64,000 nucleotides of DNA from RGIG6165 sp045538835 (GCA_045538835.1 JAZQEF010000002.1:62001-126000); one strand, 5' to 3'; positions 18,912-27,832 are shown, counted from the stretch's first letter. Notes: a model not told the origin generated them from the letters alone. Made by a program: numbers and translations.

Positions 18912-19942
18912 AATATCACGCCCTCGTCAGAAGCAGTAACTTCACCGAGTATATAGGCATCTTCGCCGTTTGCTTTAAGTATCTCAAGAGCCTTGTCAGC
19001 ATCTTCCTTAGCGACAACTACGCTCATACCGACACCCATATTATAGGTGTTGAACATATCTCTTTCAGGAATACCACCCTGCTTTGCAATGAGTTCAAAT
19101 ATAGGAAGAACTTTTACTGCGCTCTTCTCTATTTTTGCCGACATTCCCTTCGGAAGTGAACGGGGCATATTTTCATAGAAACCGCCGCCTGTTATGTGTG
19201 ATACCGCTTTGACCTTTACACTGTCAAAGAGCGCAAGCATAGGCTTTACGTATATCTTTGTGGGAGTGAGCAGAGTTTCACCTACCGACTTGCCCGAGAG
19301 GAAGTCTACAGGCTTTTTAATGTCTGCATTTTCCACATCAAAAACTTTTCTTACAAGTGAAAATCCGTTTGAATGAACACCGCTTGAGGGAAGAGCGATC
19401 ATAACATCGCCTGCCTTGACGCTGTTTCTGTCGAGCACCTTATCTTTATCGACAACGCCTACAGAGAAACCTGCAAGGTCATACTCATCTTCGGGATAGA
19501 AACCGGGCATTTCAGCAGTTTCACCGCCGATAAGTGCCGCACCCGACATAACACAACCGTCAGCAACACCCGATACTATTGATGCGATTCTCTCGGGAAC
19601 ATTCTTTCCGCAAGCAATATAGTCAAGGAAAAAGAGGGGTTTTGCACCGCAGCATATAATATCATTTACACACATTGCAACACAGTCAATACCAACTGTG
19701 TCGTGCTTATCCATAATGAAAGCAAGTTTTAACTTTGTGCCGACACCGTCTGTTCCGCTGACTAAAACAGGCTTTGTTATACCCGTCATATCAAGTTCAA
19801 ACAGACCGCCGAAGCCACCTATCGTAGAATCTGCGCCTGCCGTTATCGTTCTTGCGATATGCGCTTTCATAAGTTCAACAGCCTTATATCCTGCTGTTAT
19901 ATCAACACCAGCATTTTTATAACTTTCGCTAAAACTCTTCAC
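18905..19942 (-). CDS. purM: Phosphoribosylformylglycinamidine cyclo-ligase (AIR synthetase)
   Basis: Fifth step: ATP-dependent closure of FGAM to AIR. The 345-residue protein shows YKNAGVDITAGYKAVELMK, GGFGGLFEL, VSGTDGVGTKLKLAF, ALIGGETAEMPGFY and ITGGGFYENMPR, all conserved in PurM. The start is GTG at 19942 with GGAGG nine bases before; it overlaps the purF stop by one base (TAGTG), a tight translational coupling. Confidence 0.97.
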   Translation of the reverse strand: MKSFSESYKNAGVDITAGYKAVELMKAHIARTITAGADSTIGGFGGLFELDMTGITKPVLVSGTDGVGTKLKLAFIMDKHDTVGIDCVAMCVNDIICCGAKPLFFLDYIACGKNVPERIASIVSGVADGCVMSGAALIGGETAEMPGFYPEDEYDLAGFSVGVVDKDKVLDRNSVKAGDVMIALPSSGVHSNGFSLVRKVFDVENADIKKPVDFLSGKSVGETLLTPTKIYVKPMLALFDSVKVKAVSHITGGGFYENMPRSLPKGMSAKIEKSAVKVLPIFELIAKQGGIPERDMFNTYNMGVGMSVVVAKEDADKALEILKANGEDAYILGEVTASDEGVILC

Positions 19943-21381
19943 TAATCGTTTCCTCCGTTTTCAGATATTTTCTTTTCAAATTTGCTCTTTTCCACGTTTT
20001 CGGGAACTTCTGTGGGATATTTTTCATCAAAGCATGCTGTGCAGAAGCCTTTACAGCCCTCACTGCAGGCAATTTTCTTTGTGTTTTCAAGACTTAAGAA
20101 GCCAAGACTGTCAACGCCTATCTTTTCTTTTATTTCATCTTGTGTAAAGTTGCAGGCAATAAGTCTCTTCTTTGAATCTATGTCCGTTCCGTAATAGCAA
20201 GGTGCTATAAACGGAGGTGCAGTTACCATCATATGTATCTCGGTCGCACCTGCATCTCTGAGAAGTTTTACTATTCTCGCGCAAGTCGTACCGCGAACGA
20301 TAGAATCATCTATAAGCACAACTCTTTTACCTTTTACCGTTTCATATACGGGGTTGAGCTTAATGCGCACCTTATCTTCTCTGGACGCCTGTCCCGGTGA
20401 GATAAATGTTCTGCCTATGTATCTATTTTTTATAAGTCCCACACCGTAGGGAATACCCGACTGTCTTGAATATCCGATAGCCGCATCAAGTCCCGAGTCG
20501 GGAACGCCGATAACTATATCAGCCTCAACGGGATGTTCCATCGCAAGAAATGCACCTGCCTTAAGTCTCGCCTCATGAACGCTTGCACCGTCAATTACCG
20601 AATCAGGTCTTGCAAAGTAGATATATTCAAATACACAACTTGTCTGCTTTCTCTTGCCGCAATGGTCTCTGATACTTCTCGGACCGTCCTTATCAAATAT
20701 CAGTATCTCACCCGGTTCGATATCTCTGACGATTTCTGCGCCTACCGCATGGAGTGCGCAACTTTCACTTGCAACAACATAACTTCCGTCTTCAGTCACA
20801 CCGTAGCAGAGCGGTCTGAAACCCGCCTCATCCCTCGCCGCAATAAGTTTTGAGGGTGACATAACAACGAGCGAATACGCGCCTTCAAGTTTATTCATTG
20901 CACGATTTATCGCTTCTTCTATTGAGGGAGCAGTAAGTCTCTCTTTTATCACTTCATAAGCGATAACTTCCATATCACTTGTTGAGTGAAATATTGCACC
21001 GCCAAGTTCAAGTTCTTTTCTGAGTTTTGCTGAATTTGTCAGACAGCCGTTTTGCGCAAGAGCAAGTCTGCCCTTGACATGATTAACAACTACAGGCTGC
21101 GCATTTTCCACCGCGCCGGTTCCTGCCGCACCGTATCTTACATGGCCGAGTGCCATATTGCCCATACCGAGTTTTTGAAGTTTTTCCGCAGTGAAAACAT
21201 CATTCACAAGACCGTTTTCCTTGTGTGTTGTGAACAGACCGTCATCATTGACAACGATACCGCAACTCTCCTGCCCTCTATGCTGGAGCGCAAACAGACC
21301 GTAATAAACGGAGGACGCCACATCTTCTGTCTGTTTTGAATAAATGCCGAATACACCGCATTCTTCTCTAAGTTTGCTCAT
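19942..21381 (-). CDS. purF: Amidophosphoribosyltransferase
   Basis: Committed first step of purine synthesis, making phosphoribosylamine from PRPP and Gln. The 479-residue enzyme starts with an N-terminal propeptide-like MSKLREE before the class II amidotransferase Cys (CGVFGIYS), contains the PRPP loop region VLIDDSIVRGTTCARIV, and has cysteines in IACSEGCKGFC compatible with the Fe-S form found in Bacillus. Feedback by purine nucleotides is known for the family. GGGGAG precedes the ATG. The 105-bp gap to purE carries a fragment of a repeat. Confidence 0.97.
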   Translation of the reverse strand: MSKLREECGVFGIYSKQTEDVASSVYYGLFALQHRGQESCGIVVNDDGLFTTHKENGLVNDVFTAEKLQKLGMGNMALGHVRYGAAGTGAVENAQPVVVNHVKGRLALAQNGCLTNSAKLRKELELGGAIFHSTSDMEVIAYEVIKERLTAPSIEEAINRAMNKLEGAYSLVVMSPSKLIAARDEAGFRPLCYGVTEDGSYVVASESCALHAVGAEIVRDIEPGEILIFDKDGPRSIRDHCGKRKQTSCVFEYIYFARPDSVIDGASVHEARLKAGAFLAMEHPVEADIVIGVPDSGLDAAIGYSRQSGIPYGVGLIKNRYIGRTFISPGQASREDKVRIKLNPVYETVKGKRVVLIDDSIVRGTTCARIVKLLRDAGATEIHMMVTAPPFIAPCYYGTDIDSKKRLIACNFTQDEIKEKIGVDSLGFLSLENTKKIACSEGCKGFCTACFDEKYPTEVPENVEKSKFEKKISENGGND

Positions 21382-21408
21382 TAAAATCTCTCCCCGAAAA
21401 TCGCTGAT

Positions 21409-21484
21409 TTATTTGTATTTCAAACCCGACAACACAGAAAAACGGTTATTTTTACTGTCCCCAGCGGGTTCGACTACTGGTACT
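21409..21484 (+). repeat. Partial copy of the structured element seen at 31848-32057
   Basis: The plus strand here matches the last ~80 bases of the element at 31848-32057, including GTATTTCAAA-CCGACAAC, AGAAAAAC-GTTATTTT, TTCG and the end ACTGCTT, with many substitutions in between. The 5' arm is absent. It fills the purF-purE gap on the strand opposite to the pur operon. Confidence 0.6.
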
Positions 21485-21489
21485 ACTGC

Positions 21490-21984
21490 TTATATTGAAT
21501 ATTTTGCAGATATTTCTTTATCTTTTGCAAGAACTTTTTCTGCACCGCTTTTTCTCGCATCTTCAAGTTTTGCCGCAAGAGCATCATCGCTCAATGCAAG
21601 AATCTGTATAGCAAGAAGCGCCGCATTTGCCGCACCGTCAATAGCAACCGTTGCAACCGGCATACCCGATGGCATCTGCACAGTTGCCAAAAGCGCATCC
21701 AGACCGTCAAGCGTAGATGACTTTACAGGAATTCCGATAATCGGAAGTGTGCTTGATGCCGCCATTGCGCCTGCAAGATGTGCCGCCTTGCCTGCCGCCG
21801 CAATGATAACACCGAAGCCGTTATCCCTTGCCGACATGGCAAATTCCTTTGCCTGCACGGGCGTTCTGTGTGCAGAAAATACATGCACCTCAGTAGGTAC
21901 ACCGTATTCTTTAAGTGTATCTATCGCCTTTTCAACGATCGGAAGATCGCTGTCGCTTCCCATGATTACCGCTACTTTTTTCAT
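21490..21984 (-). CDS. purE: N5-carboxyaminoimidazole ribonucleotide mutase
   Basis: Converts N5-CAIR to CAIR (class I PurE) or, in class II, carboxylates AIR directly. The 164-residue protein starts MKKVAVIMGSDSDLP, with the signature SAHRTP and the active-site His plus AAGKAAHLAGAMAA and GIPVKSSTLDGLDALL. The start at 21984 is chosen because AAAGGA lies just upstream; the frame is open for a further 32 codons but that part is hairpin-rich leader. First gene of the purine operon. No purK, purC or purB lies in the window. Confidence 0.95.
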   Translation of the reverse strand: MKKVAVIMGSDSDLPIVEKAIDTLKEYGVPTEVHVFSAHRTPVQAKEFAMSARDNGFGVIIAAAGKAAHLAGAMAASSTLPIIGIPVKSSTLDGLDALLATVQMPSGMPVATVAIDGAANAALLAIQILALSDDALAAKLEDARKSGAEKVLAKDKEISAKYSI

Positions 21985-22027
21985 ACTATCATCCTTTCTC
22001 GTCCTCACAAGTTCCGTATCAATCGTT

Positions 22028-22131
22028 TCCGTGTAGACACGGAAACTCTCTCTCTTCACTGCTCGTCCTCTTCCCATCACAACGCATTTCGCTTACGCTC
22101 CATTCTGCCTCGTGATGGGAGCCCTTTATTT
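22028..22131 (-). other. Hairpin-rich 5' leader between riboswitch and purE
   Basis: Two stable hairpins: GTTTCCGTGT/ACACGGAAAC and a longer one closed by CCCATCAC/GTGATGGG. An open frame runs through it into purE but lacks a ribosome binding site. Role unknown; it could shape mRNA stability or be a repeat. Confidence 0.5.
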
Positions 22132-22143
22132 TTATTTAAATTA

Positions 22144-22197
22144 AAATTCCGTGGAGGAATTTCTTCCTTAATTCGGAATTCCGCATTCCGAATTAAA
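22144..22197. repeat. Small palindromic repeat, copy 1
   Basis: Two adjacent hairpins: AAATTCC-GTGGA-GGAATTT and TTAATTCGGAAT/ATTCCGAATTAA. A diverged copy with the same order of motifs is at 52893-52937. Confidence 0.6.
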
Positions 22198-22231
22198 AAA
22201 GGCAGTCCTGTCCTATCAAATACAGGCCTGC
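22195..22231 (-). terminator. Riboswitch-controlled terminator
   Basis: Minus strand GGCAG..CCTGT / ACAGG..CTGCC stem followed by six T. Its 5' arm shares bases with the 3' TGGGC end of the aptamer, so ligand binding should block it and allow read-through. Confidence 0.8.
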
Positions 22232-22300
22232 CCAGACGGTCGACAATTATAATTTCCGGCTCCCATATGGTTTACCCACTCATCCGTCAGTTGCCAAAAA
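22230..22300 (-). promoter_or_regulatory. ZTP (ZMP) riboswitch, pfl motif
   Basis: Minus strand shows the two conserved halves of the pfl RNA: TGGCAACTGACGG ... GTGGGTAAACC ... GGGAGCCG, and after a variable linker CCGTCTGGGC. The ligand ZTP/ZMP accumulates when 10-formyl-THF is short. The aptamer is followed by an overlapping terminator and then the purine operon, as expected for an ON switch. Confidence 0.87.
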
Positions 22301-22322
22301 TCCGTGTGTTTTAATATATGCT

Positions 22323-22352
22323 ATTATATCATTTTATGATATAATTCGTCAA
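22323..22352 (-). promoter_or_regulatory. Promoter of the purine operon
   Basis: Minus strand TTGACG (22347-22352), 18-bp spacer, TATAAT (22323-22328), about 20 bp before the aptamer. No PurR-box pair is recognised. Confidence 0.75.
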
Positions 22353-22416
22353 CATCAGACTGCCTTTATTATTCAAAAAATTGTATCTTTTAACTTATAT
22401 TTTTTATATAAAACCG

Positions 22417-22441
22417 AAAAGGAGGCGCACTGCCTCCTTTT
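22417..22441 (-). terminator. Terminator of the TrpXYZ-like operon
   Basis: Stem AAAAGGAGGC / GCCTCCTTTT with a five-base loop just after the ATPase gene. Confidence 0.75.
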
Positions 22442-22443
22442 AT

Positions 22444-23241
22444 CTATTTTGACAGAAGCGTTCTGTCATTTGCAAATTGTGTTCCGCTTATCTTGCTGAA
22501 GGTCTCAAGAAGATATTCTACAGTCAGATTCTTCTTCTCCTCGCCCCTGATGTCGAGAATTATCCGCCCGTCATTCATCATGATAAGACGGTTTCCGTGC
22601 GTGATGGCATCATTCATATTGTGAGTTACCATAAGCGCCGTGAGTTTACCCTCACCTATAAACTTATCCGAAAGTGATAAAACAGTAGCTGCTGTTTTAG
22701 GATCAAGCGCCGCAGTATGCTCGTCAAGAAGAAGCAGTTTGGGTGTTTTCATTGTTGCCATAAGCAGAGTGAGCGCCTGCCTCTGTCCGCCCGAGAGCAG
22801 ACCGACTTTAGTCGTAAGTCTGTTTTCAAGACCGAGACCGAGTTGGGTGAGCATTTCTTTAAACTGCTCCCTCTCCTTACGTGAGATAGCCCAGCGAAGC
22901 CCTCTGCTCTTGCCTCTGCGCGCAGAAATCGCCATATTCTCTTCTATCCACATATCGCTTGCCGTACCCATAGACGGATCCTGAAACACTCTGCCGAGAT
23001 ACTTTGCCCTCTTGTGCTCGGGAAGATTCGTTATATCAACACCGTCTATAAGAATACTGCCCTCATCGGGTGTGTATACGCCTGCCACCATATTGAGGAG
23101 TGTGGATTTACCTGCACCGTTACCGCCGATGATTGTTACAAAATCCCCGTCTTCAAGTGTTAAGTTGACGCCCTTGAGCGCCTTTTTTTCATTTACCGTT
23201 CCGGCATTGAAGGTCTTGCAAAGATTCTTGATCTCCAACAT
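22444..23241 (-). CDS. ABC transporter ATP-binding protein (TrpZ-like)
   Basis: ATPase subunit of an importer. The 265-residue sequence shows Walker A IGGNGAGKSTLL, signature LSGGQRQALTLLMA, Walker B LLLLDEHTAAL with His after the Glu-like turn as in this subgroup, and the switch region VTHN. Overlaps nothing but starts two bases before the permease stop, with a GGAGG site. With the permease and binding protein it forms a three-gene system of the type annotated as putative tryptophan/tyrosine transport (TrpXYZ). Confidence 0.88.
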   Translation of the reverse strand: MLEIKNLCKTFNAGTVNEKKALKGVNLTLEDGDFVTIIGGNGAGKSTLLNMVAGVYTPDEGSILIDGVDITNLPEHKRAKYLGRVFQDPSMGTASDMWIEENMAISARRGKSRGLRWAISRKEREQFKEMLTQLGLGLENRLTTKVGLLSGGQRQALTLLMATMKTPKLLLLDEHTAALDPKTAATVLSLSDKFIGEGKLTALMVTHNMNDAITHGNRLIMMNDGRIILDIRGEEKKNLTVEYLLETFSKISGTQFANDRTLLSK

Positions 23242-23242
23242 A

Positions 23243-24187
23243 TTACTTTACCTCCTCCTTTGCCTTTTTCTTAAACTTTTTTGAAATGCGTTTCCAAAAA
23301 GGTGTAGTCTTTTTAGTAAATTTTATCTTACTCTTCCAGCAAGGTATTGCAAGGAAAATCGCGACTACAAGCGCTGTAAGAAGTTTTAAGTCGTTTGCAT
23401 TGAGTCCCAGTCTGAGAACAAATGTGATGACCACATAGTAAATCACGCCGCCGATAACCGCAGAAACGAGTTTGAGCGCAAAATTCTTGAAGAGTTTTGA
23501 GAATATAACTTCGCCGATGATAACCGCCGCAAGACCGATAACTATCGCGCCTCTGCCCATATTTACATCTGCAAAACCCTGGAACTGCGCCAACAGCGCA
23601 CCCGAAAGTGCAACTATACCGTTTGAAATAACGATTCCCAAAATCTTATTTTTATTCGTGTTTATGCCGTTCGCCCTTGCCATCTGCTGATTATTACCTG
23701 TTGCACGGAGCGACTGACCGAGCTCCGTACCAAAGAACCAGTATAGCAAAAATATTATTACAACGATGAAAATTGCACCGACAACAAGTGATTTATTAAC
23801 ATCACCAAGCGTTACAAGAACAGGATATTTTTTTGCAGAGAGCGGCTGATTTGCCTTTCCCTGAAGAATTCTTAAGTTTACCGAATAGAGTGCAAGTTGC
23901 GTAAGAATACCTGCTAAAATGGCAGGAATTCCGAACTGTGTGTGCAAAACACCCGTTGCAAGACCTGCTATACAACCCGCTATGAACGCGACGACCATAG
24001 CAAGATATATATTCATACCTGATGCAACGCATACAACAAGCGTTGCACCGCCTGTAGCAAAAGAACCGTCAACCGTAAGATCAGCCACGTCAAGTATCTT
24101 ATATGTTAGGTATACACCGATTGCCATAATACCCCATATCATGCCCTGAGCGGCGGCACCCGGTATCGCCCTGAAAAATGCCAACAT
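23243..24187 (-). CDS. ABC transporter permease (TrpY-like)
   Basis: Membrane subunit, 314 residues with about nine hydrophobic segments and the sequence AIGVYLTYKILDVADLTVDGSFATGGA, characteristic of the permease family that pairs with PF04392-type binding proteins and is distantly related to branched-chain amino acid permeases. The C-terminus is basic. It lies between the binding protein and ATPase genes. Substrate is inferred from family only and may be another aromatic or purine-like compound. Confidence 0.86.
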   Translation of the reverse strand: MLAFFRAIPGAAAQGMIWGIMAIGVYLTYKILDVADLTVDGSFATGGATLVVCVASGMNIYLAMVVAFIAGCIAGLATGVLHTQFGIPAILAGILTQLALYSVNLRILQGKANQPLSAKKYPVLVTLGDVNKSLVVGAIFIVVIIFLLYWFFGTELGQSLRATGNNQQMARANGINTNKNKILGIVISNGIVALSGALLAQFQGFADVNMGRGAIVIGLAAVIIGEVIFSKLFKNFALKLVSAVIGGVIYYVVITFVLRLGLNANDLKLLTALVVAIFLAIPCWKSKIKFTKKTTPFWKRISKKFKKKAKEEVK

Positions 24188-24240
24188 AATTTTTATTTCC
24201 TTCCTGTAAGAAATGTCAAATAACCCTTAAACCCAAAGGA

Positions 24241-24266
24241 GCGATAGGGAAATTCTCCCCTACCGC
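24241..24266 (-). other. Intercistronic hairpin between binding protein and permease
   Basis: GCGATAGGG / CCCTACCGC stem in the 102-bp gap with no T-run. Such hairpins often stabilise the upstream binding-protein mRNA. Confidence 0.5.
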
Positions 24267-24289
24267 TTCATTGATGTTATTAAAGCTTA

Positions 24290-25267
24290 TTATTCAACAA
24301 CGATTTCTTCGTAGTCTGTGGGGACTTCGATCTGAAGTGCCTGGCAACGGCTTGCAATATACTGCTTTGTAAGGTCAGTAGCAAAACCGATTTCCATTGT
24401 TGCAGGATCAGCGCCGTTTACGAGAATCTCATAAGCCTGCTCACCTGCAGCATAACCGATGCTGTAGTAGTCAATCGAAAGTGTTGCGATACCGCAGCCT
24501 TTGCAGATACCTGCTTCGCCTGCTACAACGGGAACGCCTGCATCAAGAGCGATGTTGTCAACAATCTCTGCGTTTGAAGCCATTGTGTTATCTGTAGGAA
24601 CATAGATAACATCAACTTCCTCACAAGCGCTTGTTGCAACAAGTGCAAGATCGTTAGAGTCTGAGCATGTATATTCCTTAACTTCGATGCCCATTTCTTC
24701 AAGGTAACCGGTTACAACGTCAGCCTGATACTTTGAGTTGGGTTCACTTGAAGCATAGAGGATACCGACAGTCTTAACATCGGGAACGAGTTCCTTGATC
24801 ATTGCAGCCTGTTCATCAAGAGGAGCAAGGTCAGCAGTACCTGTAACGTTCATGCCTGTTGTGCCTGTCCAGTCAGCAATTTCAAGTGCTGTACCATAGT
24901 CAGTGATAGATGTTGCAACTATCGGAATAGTGTCTGTTGCAGCAACAGCAGCCTGAAGTGCAGGTGTTGCATTTGCCATGATGAGATCAACATCTGCTGC
25001 TACAAACTGGCCTGCAATGGTCGCACATGTTGCACTGTCGTTAGCCGCATTCTGCTCATCAAACTTAACATTGTCACCGAGTTTTTCTGTAAGAGCATCT
25101 CTGAAGCCCTTTGTAGCAGCGTCAAGCGCGTCATGCTGAACGAGCTGGAGAATACCTACATTGTAAACTGTTTCATTGTTGGTTGCTTCTTCGCCGCAGC
25201 CTGCAAGGCCGACGCAAAGAGCCAGTGTCATTGCTATTGCAAGGACGATTGCTAATGTTCTTTTCAT
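24290..25267 (-). CDS. ABC transporter substrate-binding lipoprotein (TrpX-like)
   Basis: A 325-residue extracytoplasmic binding protein. It begins with a signal peptide MKRTLAIVLAIAMTLALCVG and lipobox LAGC (Cys near residue 24), then NVGILQLVQHDALDAATKGFRDAL, typical of the ABC_sub_bind family. Sections such as NATPALQAAVAATDTIPIVATSITD and VYVPTDNTMASN-like loops line the ligand cleft in relatives. No T-box or other riboswitch is visible in its leader, so regulation is not evident beyond its promoter. First gene of the operon. Confidence 0.88.
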   Translation of the reverse strand: MKRTLAIVLAIAMTLALCVGLAGCGEEATNNETVYNVGILQLVQHDALDAATKGFRDALTEKLGDNVKFDEQNAANDSATCATIAGQFVAADVDLIMANATPALQAAVAATDTIPIVATSITDYGTALEIADWTGTTGMNVTGTADLAPLDEQAAMIKELVPDVKTVGILYASSEPNSKYQADVVTGYLEEMGIEVKEYTCSDSNDLALVATSACEEVDVIYVPTDNTMASNAEIVDNIALDAGVPVVAGEAGICKGCGIATLSIDYYSIGYAAGEQAYEILVNGADPATMEIGFATDLTKQYIASRCQALQIEVPTDYEEIVVE

Positions 25268-25314
25268 CGTAATACACCTCTGAAAAATATTTTAGTCTAA
25301 TAAAGTGTAAAATC

Positions 25315-25343
25315 ATTTTATCATTTTACATATTTATTGTCAA
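25315..25343 (-). promoter_or_regulatory. Promoter of the TrpX-like operon
   Basis: Minus strand TTGACA (25338-25343), 17-bp spacer, TAAAAT (25315-25320). Confidence 0.75.
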
Positions 25344-25435
25344 TACGATTTTCAAGATTTGTCGAACTATATTTAGATGTAATTTCTGTATAATCTGCCG
25401 GAAATAGTAATGCAAACAACGTAAAAACTTTACAT

Positions 25436-27478
25436 TTATTTTTTAAGCATTGCGCGCATGGCATTGAGAATGGCTATGACCAGAACCCCTACATCACCGA
25501 AAACGGCAGTCCACATATTGGCAATGCCTACGGCGCCCAGGATGAGTATTATACCTTTGACAGCCAGAGAGAAGATAATATTCTGGCGCACTATGCGCAT
25601 AGTTCTTCTCGACAACTTTATCGCAAGCGGCAGTTTTGAAAGGCTGTCATCCATCAGCACGATATCCGCAGATTCTATGGCGGCATCACTGCCAAGCGTC
25701 CCCATTGCTATGCCGACATCGGCACGCGAAAGTACAGGCGCATCGTTTATTCCGTCTCCGACAAAAGCGACCTTTTTACCCAAGGCTATCAGTTCTTCCA
25801 CCTTTTCCACTTTCCCGGCAGGCATAAGTTTTGCATGCACTTCATCGGCAGAAACAAGTTCTCCTATATGACGGGCGGTATTTTCATTATCGCCTGTAAG
25901 AATAACCGTTTTTTCTATGCCGAGTTTTTTAAGTCTTTCCAGCGCCTCTGCTGAATCGGACTTGATTTCATCATTTACTACTATATAACCGAGACAGTTT
26001 TCGTTCTGTGCAACATATATCACCGTTCCCACACTGTTATTCTGAGGTACCTCTGCACCGACACTTTTCATAAGCGAGGCATTTCCGACACAGTATGTCA
26101 CATCATCAACAGTTGCTTTTATGCCTTTTCCCGCTATTTCCGTGACACCATTTACAGATTTCTTGTCGATTTCTTTTCCGTAAGCCGTGACAATGCTTCT
26201 TGCAACAGGGTGTGTACTGTAACTCTCTACTGTTGCCGCAATTTCCAGAAGCAACTCCTTATTATCCGCATATATCTCACTTACGGCAAAACGTCCCTTT
26301 GTTATTGTGCCCGTCTTGTCAAACACAACCGTGTCTATATTTGAAAGTGCTTCAAGGTAATTTGCGCCTTTTATGAGAATACCGTCACGCGATGCCCTGC
26401 CGATACCGCCAAAGAATGAGAGCGGCACCGAAACTACAAGCGCGCACGGACATGAAACGACCAGAAATACAAGTGCGCGTTTTATCCACACGCCCCACGA
26501 AAAAGAGAATAATAGTGGCGGTACAATCGCAAGTAGAAGCGCGGCTATAACAACACACGGTGTGTAATAATGGGCAAAACGGGTTATAAAATTCTCTGTC
26601 ACAGACTTCTTTTCTGCGGAATTTTCAACAAGTTCAAGAATTCTTGACACAGTGCTTTCCCCATAAGTGCTTTCCGTCTTTATGTGTATAACACCGTTTA
26701 AGTTTACCGAACCGCTGTACACCTTATCTCCGACAGTTATGTCGGCAGGCAGGCTTTCACCTGTCAGCACGGCGGTATCTATCGAAGCGGTTCCCTCTGT
26801 CACGATTCCGTCAAGCGGTATCTTTTCACCCGGCTTTACAATGACAGTCTCGCCGACAGCGACTTCTTCGGGTGACACTGTAATTTCATTTCCGTCACGC
26901 ACTACAACTGCCTGATCGGGACGGATATCCATAAGTGATGCGATGGATCTTCTGCTTTTACCCACCGCAATCCCCTGAAAATATTCGCCAACCTGATAAA
27001 AGAGCATTACTGCGGCGCCTTCGGCATACTCACCAATAGCAAATGCGCCTATTGATGCAACTGCCATCAGAAACTTTTCATCGAGCATCTGTCCCCTCAG
27101 AGTACTGCGCAATGCCGAATACAAAACATCGTATCCTATTATTATATAGGCAACAAAAAACATACTTTTTGCAGGCATTACAAATGCAAGAATACAGAAC
27201 AGTAAAGATATACCTATTCTGAAAAGGTCTTTTGATGAACTAACCTCCCGACCGTCATTGCCAATAACAACAGTGCAGTCAGGTTCGATCTTTGACACCG
27301 CTCTGACCGCCTTTTTCAGAACTTTGTCAAAGACATTATCAGGCGCTTCGAGCGTGAGTTTCTGTGTGGCAAAATTGACTGATGCAAATGTAACGCCTTC
27401 TATTTTTTGTATTGCCACTTCTATTTTGTGTGCACAGTGCGCGCAGTCAAGATTTTGTAATTTAAAAACTTTTTTCAT
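25436..27478 (-). CDS. cadA: Heavy-metal P-type ATPase (Zn/Cd/Pb exporter type)
   Basis: P1B-type ATPase pumping soft divalent cations out of the cell. The 680-residue protein has an N-terminal metal-binding domain with LDCAHCAHK (CxxC), the intramembrane metal site VSCPCALVVSVP (CPC), the phosphorylation loop FDKTGTITKG, and the hinge GDGINDAPVLSRADVGIAMG. CPC with the C-terminal features and an adjacent CadC-like repressor points to Zn/Cd rather than Cu. The ATG at 27478 follows GAGGAG and lies five bases after the repressor stop. Specific metal is an inference. Confidence 0.93.
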   Translation of the reverse strand: MKKVFKLQNLDCAHCAHKIEVAIQKIEGVTFASVNFATQKLTLEAPDNVFDKVLKKAVRAVSKIEPDCTVVIGNDGREVSSSKDLFRIGISLLFCILAFVMPAKSMFFVAYIIIGYDVLYSALRSTLRGQMLDEKFLMAVASIGAFAIGEYAEGAAVMLFYQVGEYFQGIAVGKSRRSIASLMDIRPDQAVVVRDGNEITVSPEEVAVGETVIVKPGEKIPLDGIVTEGTASIDTAVLTGESLPADITVGDKVYSGSVNLNGVIHIKTESTYGESTVSRILELVENSAEKKSVTENFITRFAHYYTPCVVIAALLLAIVPPLLFSFSWGVWIKRALVFLVVSCPCALVVSVPLSFFGGIGRASRDGILIKGANYLEALSNIDTVVFDKTGTITKGRFAVSEIYADNKELLLEIAATVESYSTHPVARSIVTAYGKEIDKKSVNGVTEIAGKGIKATVDDVTYCVGNASLMKSVGAEVPQNNSVGTVIYVAQNENCLGYIVVNDEIKSDSAEALERLKKLGIEKTVILTGDNENTARHIGELVSADEVHAKLMPAGKVEKVEELIALGKKVAFVGDGINDAPVLSRADVGIAMGTLGSDAAIESADIVLMDDSLSKLPLAIKLSRRTMRIVRQNIIFSLAVKGIILILGAVGIANMWTAVFGDVGVLVIAILNAMRAMLKK

Positions 27479-27482
27479 CGTG

Positions 27483-27815
27483 TTACTCCTCAATAAGATG
27501 TTCAAAGCCCTGCGCTATGATGGTTTTTACATGGTCATCAGCAAGAAAATAATATATTGTCTTTCCCTCTCTGCGATTGCCGACTAAGTTCGCCTCTTTA
27601 AGAACCTTTAACTGATGCGAAATGGCAGACTGATTCATCGAAAGCAGTTCTGCTATCGCACATACGCACATTTCCGACTCAAGAAGTGCAAAAAGAATTT
27701 TCATTCTCGTGGTATCCCCAAATATTTTATACAGATCCGCCAGATCGCAGATAAGTTCGTCCGTAGGCAGATCTGTCCGCACCTTTTCCAAAATAGAGTC
27801 ATGGTTATGTTTCAT
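27483..27815 (-). CDS. cadC: ArsR/SmtB-family metal-responsive repressor
   Basis: Winged-helix repressor released from DNA by metal. The 110-residue protein contains the alpha-3 metal site region ESEMCVCAIAELLSMNQSAISHQL, where CVC matches the ELCVC signature of CadC-like sensors, and C-terminal acidic/His residues DDHVKT..GFEHLIEE like the alpha-5 site. Start at 27815 is set by a GGAG nine bases upstream; an in-frame ATG at 27830 lacks one. It is the first gene of a two-gene unit with the exporter and likely represses its own promoter through the palindrome at 27833-27852. Confidence 0.9.
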   Translation of the reverse strand: MKHNHDSILEKVRTDLPTDELICDLADLYKIFGDTTRMKILFALLESEMCVCAIAELLSMNQSAISHQLKVLKEANLVGNRREGKTIYYFLADDHVKTIIAQGFEHLIEE

Positions 27816-27832
27816 TATATGAGTCTCCATTC

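Noticed and set aside
21985..22080. N-terminal extension of PurE by 32 residues
   Set aside because: The AAAGGA site sits before the ATG at 21984 and the extension is hairpin-rich leader sequence with no start signal.
24188..25435. T-box or tryptophan riboswitch before the TrpX-like operon
   Set aside because: The leader is only about 45 bases from promoter to ATG and has no T-box sequence.
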